Shown here piece by piece: positions 1 through 7,375 of a DNA stretch of 13,272 bases (its first letter is position 1; every line of letters starts with the position of its first letter). Source of the stretch: Coemansia sp. RSA 922. Taxonomy: Eukaryota; Kickxellomycota; Kickxellomycetes; Kickxellales; Kickxellaceae. The notes beneath the pieces are model-generated. The model did no database searches. It was not told the DNA's origin and saw only the letters and a program-made list of their open reading frames with translations. The DNA lies in assembly GCA_027577415.1 (NCBI GenBank), contig JANBQS010000704.1, positions 1 through 13,272 of the forward strand. The letters run 5' to 3'. The position numbers and the translations under genes were made by a program.

Positions 1-48
1 CTTGTCCCTGCAGTGGTTGCAAGAAGTGAGATAAGGAATGTTAAACAT
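1..48 (-). CDS. Zn2Cys6 transcription factor, N-terminal fragment (runs off left edge)
   Basis: Only the first 16 codons are in the window, read from an ATG at 46-48 leftwards. The peptide contains Cys-Asn-His-Cys-Arg-Asp-Lys, which fits the start of a fungal Zn2Cys6 binuclear cluster (C-x2-C-R-x-K). It lines up with the start of the complete factor at 1458-4373: IPYLTSCNHCRDK against VPFLRSCERCRQK, with both cysteines, the Pro, Leu, Ser, Arg and final Lys shared. An in-frame TAA lies 54 bases upstream with no other Met between, and the preceding stretch is pyrimidine-rich like a 5' leader, so this ATG is the likely start. The product would be a DNA-binding regulator in the nucleus, probably a paralogue of the factor 4 kb away. 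The remaining cluster cysteines lie outside the window, so the family call rests on a short motif plus the alignment. Confidence 0.55.
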   Translation of the reverse strand, partial: MFNIPYLTSCNHCRDK

Positions 49-325
49 GAACGACAAGAAGGCAACAAAGATTAAAACAAAAAGCGATGGAAACGCCCCT
101 TAAAAGATGGAGAAGCAGAGGAGAAGTGTGCGGAATTCCATTTTTAATTTTGCTTCATGCTTATTCATCCGACCCCTGTCGTTTCCCTGTCGCTTTCTTT
201 GTGCAACCTCGGTACAATCGCCCAAGCGTAATCTTTTTTTTTTTTTCCTCAAGCAGAGCGCGGGGATCAATGACAATGTCATTAGGAGCATGTAGTTTAT
301 TAGATCGTGTAAACATGAGTATTAT
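49..325. other. Intergenic: leader and promoter of the edge Zn2Cys6 gene
   Basis: No convincing gene is present. On the minus strand this is the upstream region of the edge transcription-factor gene, ending in a pyrimidine-rich leader. A 13-base T run occupies 234-246 (poly-A on the minus strand), of the kind that disfavours nucleosomes in fungal promoters. The open frames across this region overlap one another in both strands and have no protein-like character. The left limit of the decayed transcription-factor copy (next entry) is near 326. Confidence 0.5.
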
Positions 326-478
326 TACGTCAGAAAAGCTAATAGAAAACATGAGGCAGACTATAGCCACCATTGAATAGGCGAGAGCTGGTTAGGGTCC
401 AAGTGGCGGGAACTGATTGAGCTCAGCGTCTCGTAGTGTTTAATGTGCCCCAATGTCAGAGAAATCGATGCTGTATTA
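326..478 (-). pseudogene. Decayed C-terminal fragment of a Zn2Cys6 transcription factor
   Basis: Read on the minus strand, this stretch matches the C-terminus and 3' flank of the intact factor at 1458-4373. IKHYETLS (444-421) matches VKRDETLS, and RHLDPNQLSPI (408-376) matches RNLDPGQLSSI, the last residues of the intact protein. Roughly 45 residues between these two blocks are missing. The stop codon that follows ...SSI in the intact gene is a CAA here. Beyond it the flanks stay alignable: both copies have AATGG straight after the stop position, then GTCTG, CATGT, a T-rich run and TGACGTA. Over a 35-base block across the end of the gene I count 29 identities, and all six differences are transitions. 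This is a fossil of a tandem duplication, not a functional gene. It begins directly behind the YTH1 stop codon and happens to be in the same reading frame. Confidence 0.72.
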
Positions 479-495
479 AAGATTACATGTCTACT

Positions 496-1206
496 TCATT
501 GATGCTGTTGTTGGTGCATTGCGCCTGGCGCAGCGCCCATGTTACCAGCGCCATCGCCCTGCATTATCGGCAACTCGAACCTGGGATGCGTGTTTGGGCA
601 ATTAGGACCCAATGGACAAAAGCCAAACCGGTAGCTAGGGCAAATAAGCTTCCTCACATGTTTGCTGCGACACTTGGGGCCATGCTTGCAAAAGCCCCTA
701 GCATACCATAGACACTCCTTAATCTTCGACTCTGGGTTGATATGTAGATACTGGCACTCGTCGCCACTAGTACATCTTCCACTCGCTGCGAAAAATGTGC
801 ATTCCGGCATCTTCCTCAAATTGTATTCGTGTAAAAACTCGCACTGGTCCCCCTTCTTACACAGACCGCGAAGCCAGTGTTTGCATACTATGGCACGACT
901 CTCAGACTGCGCCCGCTCGCTTTCTTCTCGAGTCAAGTGCCGGTATAGGCAGTCGTCACCTTTCCAGCAATGTCCCTTCATAAAGTAATTGCATACGCCG
1001 ATTTTGCCATCGTTTATCGACCGAGGCTTGGGTACGACGGGTGTGTGGTCAATGTTGAGGCTGAGCTTGGTTTTGATAAACTCTTCGAAATCGAAAGTTA
1101 CTAGGTCAGCGCAACCACGGGTATCTAGCGAACTTGTTATGCGCTTGGCGGGTTTTGTAGTTCCTACCGCGCTGGAGACAGTGGCGATATTGGCTGCGAC
1201 TTCCAT
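496..1206 (-). CDS. YTH1: Yth1/CPSF30 (CPSF4) mRNA 3'-end processing zinc-finger protein
   Basis: The 236-residue protein has five consecutive CCCH zinc fingers at residues 72-90, 108-126, 136-155, 165-183 and 189-207. Spacing is C-x7-C-x5-C-x3-H in four and C-x8-C-x5-C-x3-H in the third. Five tandem fingers of this spacing in a protein near 210-240 residues is the signature of Yth1/CPSF30. In known members this subunit of the cleavage and polyadenylation factor recognises the AAUAAA signal in pre-mRNA through fingers 2 and 3, and recruits Fip1 and the poly(A) polymerase. The C-terminal zinc knuckles of animal CPSF4 are absent, as in yeasts; instead there is a short Gly/Met/Gln-rich tail. The protein acts in the nucleus. 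No intron is evident. The ATG is the first in frame and the stop is TGA. The gene is head-to-tail with the transcription factor upstream (251-base gap), and its 3' flank is the decayed transcription-factor fragment. Confidence 0.95.
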   Translation of the reverse strand: MEVAANIATVSSAVGTTKPAKRITSSLDTRGCADLVTFDFEEFIKTKLSLNIDHTPVVPKPRSINDGKIGVCNYFMKGHCWKGDDCLYRHLTREESERAQSESRAIVCKHWLRGLCKKGDQCEFLHEYNLRKMPECTFFAASGRCTSGDECQYLHINPESKIKECLWYARGFCKHGPKCRSKHVRKLICPSYRFGFCPLGPNCPNTHPRFELPIMQGDGAGNMGAAPGAMHQQQHQ

Positions 1207-1457
1207 TGATTTAAAAGTACAAAGTGATTACACTCGATTCAAGAGACGATAATTATGAAACGAAAAAGGATATTCAACGAAAAGAAAAAGCTACTGGTGA
1301 GCTAAGGAGAAAACCTCCCACCTTACCCACCTTAAATCTGATTGTCAGCCAAGCCAATCGCTGATGTTCGAGATCAAGCCGCTTACAAAACACTTGTATA
1401 CTAGATAGTACGTCAAAAAATTAATAATAAAAGACATGTTACAGACGCAAGTTGCCA
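1207..1457 (-). promoter_or_regulatory. YTH1 promoter / 3' flank of the Zn2Cys6 gene
   Basis: This 251-base gap must hold both the transcription termination region of the upstream Zn2Cys6 gene (about 1409-1457, alignable with the fossil copy at 326-376) and the YTH1 promoter. A CCAAT motif occurs on the plus strand near 1354. No TATA box stands out on the minus strand. Confidence 0.4.
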
Positions 1458-4373
1458 TTAAATAGATGAGAGCTGGCCAGGATCCAAGTTGCGAGTTGGA
1501 ATCAGTCTGAGCAAAAGGATCGGGTAAGCAGGCGCGAGGAACTCAGCTAAGCTCAGACCCAAATCCTTGATAATCAGCGAGACAACGTGCGTGGGTGGGA
1601 ACGGGTTGGCAAACTCGGGTATTGGCTCAGCTGCGTGGTAGCTCAGCGTTTCGTCGCGCTTAACATATCCCGGGGCTGGCGCAGAAACTGACTTGCCCTT
1701 TGCATTTGAAGCGAATGCGTCTGCACGATCATCGTTGGTGGCATTTAGGACTTGTAGTGGTCCAGTCACTTTGCGCCGCCTGTGATGCAACAGGCCGGCC
1801 ATATCATCGCTATTGCTGTCGCCCTCGTCATCCGAACCGACTGAAGGGGCTTTCAGGCTGAGCATCCCTGGACCCATGCCATCGCGCTGGAGAGTAACTG
1901 GATTGCGAGGCTCATCGATGCATAGATCTGGATCGCTCAGCGCTTTAAAACCGGCGACAAACATGTTTAACGCGGGTGCCCAATGCCGAAGTAAGCGCAA
2001 GATGTTGAAGACGTTGGACAGCTTGGACTTTGCCCGCCATGCGATATTTGCATCGCGGTGCTTAACCGAGCTAGTGTTTATAACTAGCAAGTCGCAGATG
2101 CTGAATACTACCATCGATCCAAGCGTGTAAAAGTTGAACTTGCAAGCATAGGCGGCCTGTATAATGTTGCACAGAGCGTTGCCCGACTCGAGTGATTGTG
2201 AGCGACAGCCGTGAAAGGCAAGGTTCATATCGCCTAGGCTCTCGGTCACTGCCTGAGGTGACGCAGTAGAGTCGTAGAGGTCGCGGATGTTGAACGCCGC
2301 CGTTGAAACGTCAGGTGGCGGCATATCCAGTGGCTCGCCCAACATGGCCTTCATGACAAACCGGTTTGCACGGATAATAAAAGAGTGGTATGTCAAAAGG
2401 AGCACGATAGCCTCCTTCAGTCGCGCCGCCCTAAGGTCGATATCGTCTGGCGATGCTGGGGACTCTGCTCGAATCGCATCCAAGTATCCTGCCACCATAC
2501 TGTTGTCAACTACCAGCTCTTTCGGAAGAGAGTAGCGCCATACTCGCATGCGCTCTTTGAACGCCCACAGGCCCTTTAGTAGTTTGTCGAACCCAATTTG
2601 GCCCTGCCTGACTTGATCTTGCTCGTCCAAAACTCTGGCAAATATAACGAGTAGCTGCTGTATATACGATCCGCTTGTTGCCACTCGATTAAAACACGGA
2701 GAGCCCTCAGGTCTCAGTCGCATAAACTCAGGATCGCTTGGGCCGCGGAATCTAATGTTGGGCCGAGGCCCTGTGCTGGCTCCAAGCCACGAGTTTGGTG
2801 GAACCAAATCCATTAGGTCAACGTCGTAGGGCGTGTCCATCGTATACAGGTCGAACGTCTTGGACGAGTAATTTGGCAACCCCTCCAGCCCAGCCTTGAA
2901 CGCCATATTGTGGTGAATGAGCATTAGCGATAGTAGCTTCCACAAAAACACCTTCCAGTGAATAGCGATCAAGTACTGAAATCCAAAGGACTCCTTGTCG
3001 CCGGCGCTCACATCGTGCCATGGATAGCGGTGCCCAGCGTAGACAATGCGATGTATGACGTCCATAGCCATGTCTGCATGCTCAGCCATCTCTTTGTACC
3101 TCAACGACTGGAACTCGTATCGGGCGAGCATGCAGAGACCAATTGCGCCCCAAATCGCCGCAGAGTCCTTGACCACCGGGACTTCGTTCAGTGCCAACTC
3201 GTAGCAGGACTCGTCAATGTTTGACGGGACCATCGATCTTATATTGAGGTTGGCTACTACGCTGCATCGAATTGTGCTCGACAGATGACCGTAAAATGCG
3301 ATGCGTGGCAACACACCCTTGTGCAGCATAAACCAAACCAGCTCCAAGTTGAGCGACACCATGCCCGTCCGTGGCGCCTTGAATGTCTCGCGCATTATCC
3401 GATACACGGCCTCTGGCGACACCTTCCCGGGAATTGCTGACACGTACGTTTTGAGAATAGGCGGCACATCGGGTTCTGCCATTGACGCAAGCGCACTCGA
3501 TTCTTGTGCTGAGGTGTTAGAAGCTGCGTTTAGCTGCTGGGTACCACTGCCGCCAGCGTGATCGATAGTATTGCTGGTCGCAGGTGTAGTACCCGACACG
3601 GTGGCATCAGAGACTGGTACAAAGCCCTGGGTCAGATCCAGCGAAGCACTGGTATTGGGCCCGCTGCTGTCCGAAAGCGATAATAACAGACTGTCGATGC
3701 CAGACGATGACAGGTCGGCACCAAAGGGAAACGTTGGCTCGTCGCCGAGAAGGCCCTGAATCAGTTCACCAATGCCTTCCTTCTGAAAGTCGGTAGCTCC
3801 TAGAGACAGCCAGTCTTGAAGTGAGCTCGCTTGGTCTGAGTTGGCCAAGTCGCCAAGATTCGCTAGCATGCTGGCATCCGTGTTGGTTCTCGCCATCCAC
3901 TCGGGCATGGCGAACGGCGTGGTCGCAGAGAACGGCGTGATATAAGAATTGGCCACCTGAAGAAAATCTGGCGGCAGAGCGCTTGATTCGGGTACCATGT
4001 CGACCGAAAACAACCGAGCAAAGTCGCCAGCCGAGAGTGGGTTAGCGCTGCTTTGAGCCTCAATCTGGGGTACCTGCGTCGGCAGTTGCGGTGTGGGCCA
4101 AGACTGTGACTCTGATGTGAGCGGGGCCATTGCCTGGCTCCAGCTCTCGGGTCTAGAGCTCGAGAGCAAGACGGGCACTTCCAGGGCGCTTATGAGTTGT
4201 CCCGGATATCCCTCTAATTGCTTTTTGAAGCGCGTGGTGCGGCGGTAACGACAGGGGATCGAATGCCTGGTACACCAGGCGCAGGCGGGCTTATCGCCCG
4301 AGCACTTGCGCTTCTTTTGTCGACAACGCTCGCACGAGCGCAAAAACGGCACAGACTGGGGATCAAGCGACAT
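1458..4373 (-). CDS. Zn2Cys6 fungal transcription factor, 971 aa
   Basis: An N-terminal zinc binuclear cluster is complete: C14-x2-C17-x6-C24-x6-C31-x2-C34-x6-C41, with the basic run RQKKRK between Cys2 and Cys3. This DNA-binding fold is found in Gal4-type regulators and normally contacts CGG triplets. A basic linker follows (about 42-55), then a Ser/Thr/Pro/Asp-rich low-complexity stretch (about 60-300) likely to be an activation or regulatory region. A long helical hydrophobic middle (about 300-800) resembles the fungal 'middle homology region'. An acidic serine cluster near residue 848 is followed by a basic HHRRRK patch near 865, a possible second nuclear signal. The length is usual for the family and no intron is needed. 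Target genes cannot be read from the sequence. It is divergent from the mitochondrial-type gene at 4640, and a fragment of a related factor (326-478) plus the start of another (1-48) lie downstream, suggesting a tandem family. Confidence 0.93.
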   Translation of the reverse strand: MSLDPQSVPFLRSCERCRQKKRKCSGDKPACAWCTRHSIPCRYRRTTRFKKQLEGYPGQLISALEVPVLLSSSRPESWSQAMAPLTSESQSWPTPQLPTQVPQIEAQSSANPLSAGDFARLFSVDMVPESSALPPDFLQVANSYITPFSATTPFAMPEWMARTNTDASMLANLGDLANSDQASSLQDWLSLGATDFQKEGIGELIQGLLGDEPTFPFGADLSSSGIDSLLLSLSDSSGPNTSASLDLTQGFVPVSDATVSGTTPATSNTIDHAGGSGTQQLNAASNTSAQESSALASMAEPDVPPILKTYVSAIPGKVSPEAVYRIMRETFKAPRTGMVSLNLELVWFMLHKGVLPRIAFYGHLSSTIRCSVVANLNIRSMVPSNIDESCYELALNEVPVVKDSAAIWGAIGLCMLARYEFQSLRYKEMAEHADMAMDVIHRIVYAGHRYPWHDVSAGDKESFGFQYLIAIHWKVFLWKLLSLMLIHHNMAFKAGLEGLPNYSSKTFDLYTMDTPYDVDLMDLVPPNSWLGASTGPRPNIRFRGPSDPEFMRLRPEGSPCFNRVATSGSYIQQLLVIFARVLDEQDQVRQGQIGFDKLLKGLWAFKERMRVWRYSLPKELVVDNSMVAGYLDAIRAESPASPDDIDLRAARLKEAIVLLLTYHSFIIRANRFVMKAMLGEPLDMPPPDVSTAAFNIRDLYDSTASPQAVTESLGDMNLAFHGCRSQSLESGNALCNIIQAAYACKFNFYTLGSMVVFSICDLLVINTSSVKHRDANIAWRAKSKLSNVFNILRLLRHWAPALNMFVAGFKALSDPDLCIDEPRNPVTLQRDGMGPGMLSLKAPSVGSDDEGDSNSDDMAGLLHHRRRKVTGPLQVLNATNDDRADAFASNAKGKSVSAPAPGYVKRDETLSYHAAEPIPEFANPFPPTHVVSLIIKDLGLSLAEFLAPAYPILLLRLIPTRNLDPGQLSSI

Positions 4374-4639
4374 TATTAAAAGTGTACATAAAAGACAAAA
4401 ATAATATCTCGGAATGTAAAGGAGTCAAGATGGCTGTCACACGCCTTGAAGTGGGACAAAGGGCTTGTCGCCTCCCCCACTCAGGTAAGGGAAACCATAA
4501 AACAGGGCTTGGATCGATCGAGCCTCAGAGCCGTGGCTATACGGTGTGAGGGAAAAAAGCCCTCTTCTTCGATCGCCCTTTTGATACACTCGTTCTACTT
4601 TTGTCTGTCTACTTTTCTGTCACTCCGCGAGAAAGAGTT
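4374..4639. promoter_or_regulatory. Divergent promoter region with a CCG-N8-CGG element
   Basis: This 266-base region separates the start of the Zn2Cys6 gene (minus) from the start of the mitochondrial-type gene (plus) and must contain both promoters. At 4531-4544 there is CCG, eight bases, CGG: an everted pair of the triplets that Zn2Cys6 dimers bind, so autoregulation is possible but unproven. A palindromic GATCGATC lies at about 4513-4520. The 70 bases before the plus-strand ATG are pyrimidine-rich, as expected for a leader. Confidence 0.4.
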
Positions 4640-6013
4640 ATGAGCGTTGTCCGGAGCGTTTCCACACGGCATGTTTGCATTGTGACTCGTCCAAATCACA
4701 GCCCTTGTCAGCACAGACGCTGCTTGTCTGGCAAGGAACTGGCTAGCATCCCTGAGGTGTCGTGGAGAGCTGGCCGGAAGAAATCGCCGAGCGACCGTGA
4801 GCCAGGCCTTGCCAACGTCGAGTGTCAGCGCAAATCCCAAGCAGGAGGTACGGACCGACCGTTTTTGCATACGGGAGTCCTCTACGGCAACAGCCACGCG
4901 GTATACAGCGCCAGGACTCGCGGTGTCTTTGATGTGCCGAGATTCGTGCCATTCGGCTCCGAGATGTACGCTGCGTTTACTGATATGAAGCTATCTCGAA
5001 GTGGTATTGCATTCAATCCGTGGTCGTTGCTTCTGGAGATGCTAGACGATCCACGACTCGTCTACAACGCCGGTAACGCTCGTAAACTCGTTGTTGCCAT
5101 TGGTCATATCGGTTGGATCACACCCGAAAATGTAGTACAACAGCGCCCACTGCTAGCGCGATACTTGCTTAGAGCTGGGTGCTTTGTCCCGCACAAGCAA
5201 TATTCCTCTGACTTGCCTGACGGTGTTCTGCCAAAGCCCGACGCAACTAACCTTGGCGGCGTGGATCTGACGCCAGCGCAGCTAATGCAGTTGTGCCAAA
5301 TGCAATGGCCACGGTTTATCGCAAAAGAATATAAACATATTCTTCCCTCAGCCATCGTCGCTGACAAGCAACACACTGCCTACTTGTCGTGGCGTCGCAG
5401 CTGGCTGTCGACAAACCTTAGCATCTTGAGGCTGCGAGCGGCATATGTCAAGAGACGCGTGCTATTCAATAGTCGGATGGACAAGTGCACACAGAGCCGG
5501 TTTCTAATTCGCGATTCGTTCGAGTACTCGCCTGGGCTGGTGCTCAATACGATTATGAGCTGGGGTGGCGAGTTTTCAAAGATCCTCAACCCCTACACAG
5601 TCGCCGGGCTGTGCTCTACCTACTTTGGCGACTACACGAAAACCAAGGAGGCAGTAGTACAAGCATGGCAGCTATACGAGTGGCTCATCCACCACAACCC
5701 TCACATGAAGCCGCCTACTCACCTTGACCCAAGTGTGGAGCGCTGGGATGGCCGCCTAAGCAAGCAGTTAGTGGACAGTTTGCCATCTACGCTGCTATAC
5801 AAGGCACTTGTCGCCTTTGATAATTGGGAGGAGGCCACTAGCTCGCTCAACGACCTCTACCGATCGCACGAGGAGGGTTCTGTACAGCAGTCGCCAAAAC
5901 TTGCAGAGCTGGATAACAAGCTGTTTAGACGATACTTGGACATGAAACGAGCGCGAGGCCCTAAGCGCAGAACTTTTATGCGTCCAGAGGCCAGCGATAC
6001 ACTTTCCAAATAA
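4640..6013 (+). CDS. Unrecognised protein with a mitochondrial-type presequence, 457 aa
   Basis: I do not recognise the family. The ATG at 4640 is chosen because it is the first Met in frame; the frame is open 13 codons further upstream but only from a TTG. From this Met the first roughly 30 residues (MSVVRSVSTRHVCIVTRPN...) are rich in Arg, Ser and His with no acidic residue, and contain RRCLSG, which resembles a processing-peptidase site. Import into mitochondria is therefore likely. The rest looks globular and mainly helical, rich in Trp, Tyr and Leu, with no catalytic motif I can name. The C-terminal part (LYKALVAFDNWEEATSSLNDLYRSHEEG) has a helix-turn-helix character reminiscent of PPR/TPR repeats. 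A basic tail (KRARGPKRR) ends the protein. A role with mitochondrial RNA or ribosomes is possible, but this is speculation. The stop lies 69 bases from the convergent translin stop, so the 3' ends of the two transcripts probably overlap. Confidence 0.85.
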   Translation: MSVVRSVSTRHVCIVTRPNHSPCQHRRCLSGKELASIPEVSWRAGRKKSPSDREPGLANVECQRKSQAGGTDRPFLHTGVLYGNSHAVYSARTRGVFDVPRFVPFGSEMYAAFTDMKLSRSGIAFNPWSLLLEMLDDPRLVYNAGNARKLVVAIGHIGWITPENVVQQRPLLARYLLRAGCFVPHKQYSSDLPDGVLPKPDATNLGGVDLTPAQLMQLCQMQWPRFIAKEYKHILPSAIVADKQHTAYLSWRRSWLSTNLSILRLRAAYVKRRVLFNSRMDKCTQSRFLIRDSFEYSPGLVLNTIMSWGGEFSKILNPYTVAGLCSTYFGDYTKTKEAVVQAWQLYEWLIHHNPHMKPPTHLDPSVERWDGRLSKQLVDSLPSTLLYKALVAFDNWEEATSSLNDLYRSHEEGSVQQSPKLAELDNKLFRRYLDMKRARGPKRRTFMRPEASDTLSK

Positions 6014-6082
6014 AACAAATACTATATTTGCATTTACCAGCCAAGAAATCATTGCCAACACAACAACGTGGATAGCTATTGT

Positions 6083-6748
6083 TTACGAGATCAGGCCGCG
6101 GACACGCAAGTCGTACTGAACTTCTTCAATCTTCTTGATGTCATACTTGATCGAATCGAACCTGCGACGCAAGTTGTCGTTCTTTAGGTTCAAGAGCTGG
6201 AAGCCCGCGTAGAGCTCAGAGGCAAACGTAGAGATCTCCTGAGGCCGCTGGATATCGTTGACAATAACTGCGTTGACCGCCAGACGTGAGAGCTCATTGA
6301 ATAGGGAGACAATGGCATTGAGGTACTCTTCCAGAGTAATAACAAACTCGGTAACGTCAGCGTTTTCGGTATTGACACGGCAGCCCAAATAAGTCTGGAC
6401 ATCGCTGGGCGTGGCCAGACGCGCGCTCTCCAGATAAATGGCAAACACGACTAGACCGCAGGCGCTTTGGATGGCGTTGGTCCACATGTCGTGGTACTTG
6501 TAGAAAGTCACGGGCTGGATCAGGCTGACAAGCGTGCTTATGTTCTGGCGGATGGTCTCAAACTGCGGCTTGATAGCGTCGGTGACTTCTTTGGTCTGGC
6601 TCTTTGGCACGGCGTGCGCCTTGGCTAGCTTGGCTGTCGCCAGACGGCAGGTCTTGTAGAGCTCATTGATTGCGTTCTTAATGTCCTCGCGCAGAGTAGA
6701 CTCTTGGTCAAGCCTGTCTTGCAGATCAACAAACAGCTGGACGTCCAT
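6083..6748 (-). CDS. TSN: Translin
   Basis: The 221-residue product matches translin along its length (usual length about 220-235). The C-terminal half carries the family pattern: NELSRLAVNAV (151-161), RPQEISTFASELYAGF (168-183), LLNLKNDNLRRRFD (185-198) and KYDIKKIEEVQYDLRVRG (201-218). The protein is all-helical. Known translins form an octameric RNA/DNA-binding ring and, with the TRAX subunit, the C3PO endoribonuclease that removes small-RNA passenger strands and processes tRNA leaders; TRAX is not in this window. The start is the ATG at 6748-6746, in a strong ACCATGG context. The frame is open further upstream but without another ATG and through a poly-lysine artefact of a 14-base A run, so that extension is rejected. 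No intron is seen. The gene converges with the mitochondrial-type gene and is divergent from the small gene at 7046. Translin is absent from budding yeast but kept in many other fungi. Confidence 0.95.
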   Translation of the reverse strand: MDVQLFVDLQDRLDQESTLREDIKNAINELYKTCRLATAKLAKAHAVPKSQTKEVTDAIKPQFETIRQNISTLVSLIQPVTFYKYHDMWTNAIQSACGLVVFAIYLESARLATPSDVQTYLGCRVNTENADVTEFVITLEEYLNAIVSLFNELSRLAVNAVIVNDIQRPQEISTFASELYAGFQLLNLKNDNLRRRFDSIKYDIKKIEEVQYDLRVRGLIS

Positions 6749-7045
6749 GGTAAAAGTAGAATGACAAAAAAAATTAGAAGTGGAGTTGCTAGCTTTAATT
6801 TTTTTTTTTTTTAGCGTCGCCAACGAAAGTTATCCAACTGGGCGATCAAGATGTTGGCTCCAATTAGGGGACAGTGATCTGGAAACTGGATCATAGACTG
6901 ATGCGATGACTGCGGATACGTTGACTGTGAGAGGTATCTCATGATAGCATCACTTTGAACCAAAGTGTGTTTCTGTTAGACGCAGTGGATATATTTTTTT
7001 TGCTTCTGCTTCTGTTTTCAACGCCTTAAATATTCTACCAAACTC
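6749..7045. promoter_or_regulatory. Divergent promoter region between translin and the small gene
   Basis: The 297-base region between two divergent starts contains a 14-base T run at 6799-6812 (poly-A just upstream of the translin start on its strand) and a perfect 7-base inverted repeat with a three-base centre, CACTTTG-AAC-CAAAGTG, at 6951-6967. A pyrimidine-rich leader (about 6990-7040) precedes the plus-strand ATG. No clear TATA box was seen. Confidence 0.4.
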
Positions 7046-7375
7046 ATGGATGAACTTTTGTATGAACCACCAATGCAAACTGTATGTACCTCCAACTACT
7101 ACCACACCGTAAATGTGATTTTGTATGACAAAGTAGCCGGCTGCTACAAGATGGATTGGTTTAGCGCGGACAATGCCATTCCTTATGAGGTCATACGCAA
7201 GGCGTATATCCAAGATATGGCGACCTTTCTTATAACATATGGATCTTCAACGAGCTACATGTTTGGCAGGGATTACAGGTACTTGGGTATGCCTCATAAA
7301 ACCCATGACTTGAATGACGGCACTATCATTGTTTTCACCTCTGGAATATTTGACACTGGCAATGCACAGCTTTAG
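7046..7375 (+). CDS. Small hypothetical protein, possible ubiquitin-like fold, 109 aa
   Basis: I do not recognise the sequence itself. The ATG follows a pyrimidine-rich leader, and codon use and residue mix look like a real protein. The order of likely elements fits a ubiquitin-like beta-grasp domain: strand (VNVILYD), turn, strand (GCYKMDWFS), helix (IPYEVIRKAYIQDM), strand (TFLITYG), a loop with a strand (YRYLGM), and a final strand after DLNDGTIIVF. That last piece resembles the 'DGDxIxV' close of SUMO/Rad60-type ubiquitin-like domains. The chain ends DTGNAQL, without a Gly-Gly tail, so conjugation to targets is not suggested. An intron-shaped element (7411-7465) lies just beyond the stop. 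The gene is divergent from translin and upstream of the thioredoxin cluster. The fold is inferred by eye; the gene could also be non-coding. Confidence 0.45.
   Translation: MDELLYEPPMQTVCTSNYYHTVNVILYDKVAGCYKMDWFSADNAIPYEVIRKAYIQDMATFLITYGSSTSYMFGRDYRYLGMPHKTHDLNDGTIIVFTSGIFDTGNAQL

Noticed and set aside
49..295. Continuation of the duplicated transcription-factor 3' flank further left
   Set aside because: Beyond the shared TGACGTA (about 326) I could not align this stretch convincingly with 1207-1408.
4601..4639. Upstream extension of the mitochondrial-type gene by 13 codons
   Set aside because: The extension starts at TTG, not ATG. The ATG at 4640 gives a good presequence.
6749..6823. 25-codon N-terminal extension of translin
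   Set aside because: It begins at TTG and encodes a lysine run from a poly-A tract; the ATG at 6748 has a strong context and matches the family length.
6950..7213. Minus-strand 87-codon open frame overlapping the small gene
   Set aside because: Its product shows no fold-like pattern; the plus-strand frame has better codon use, a leader and a plausible fold. Neither is proven.
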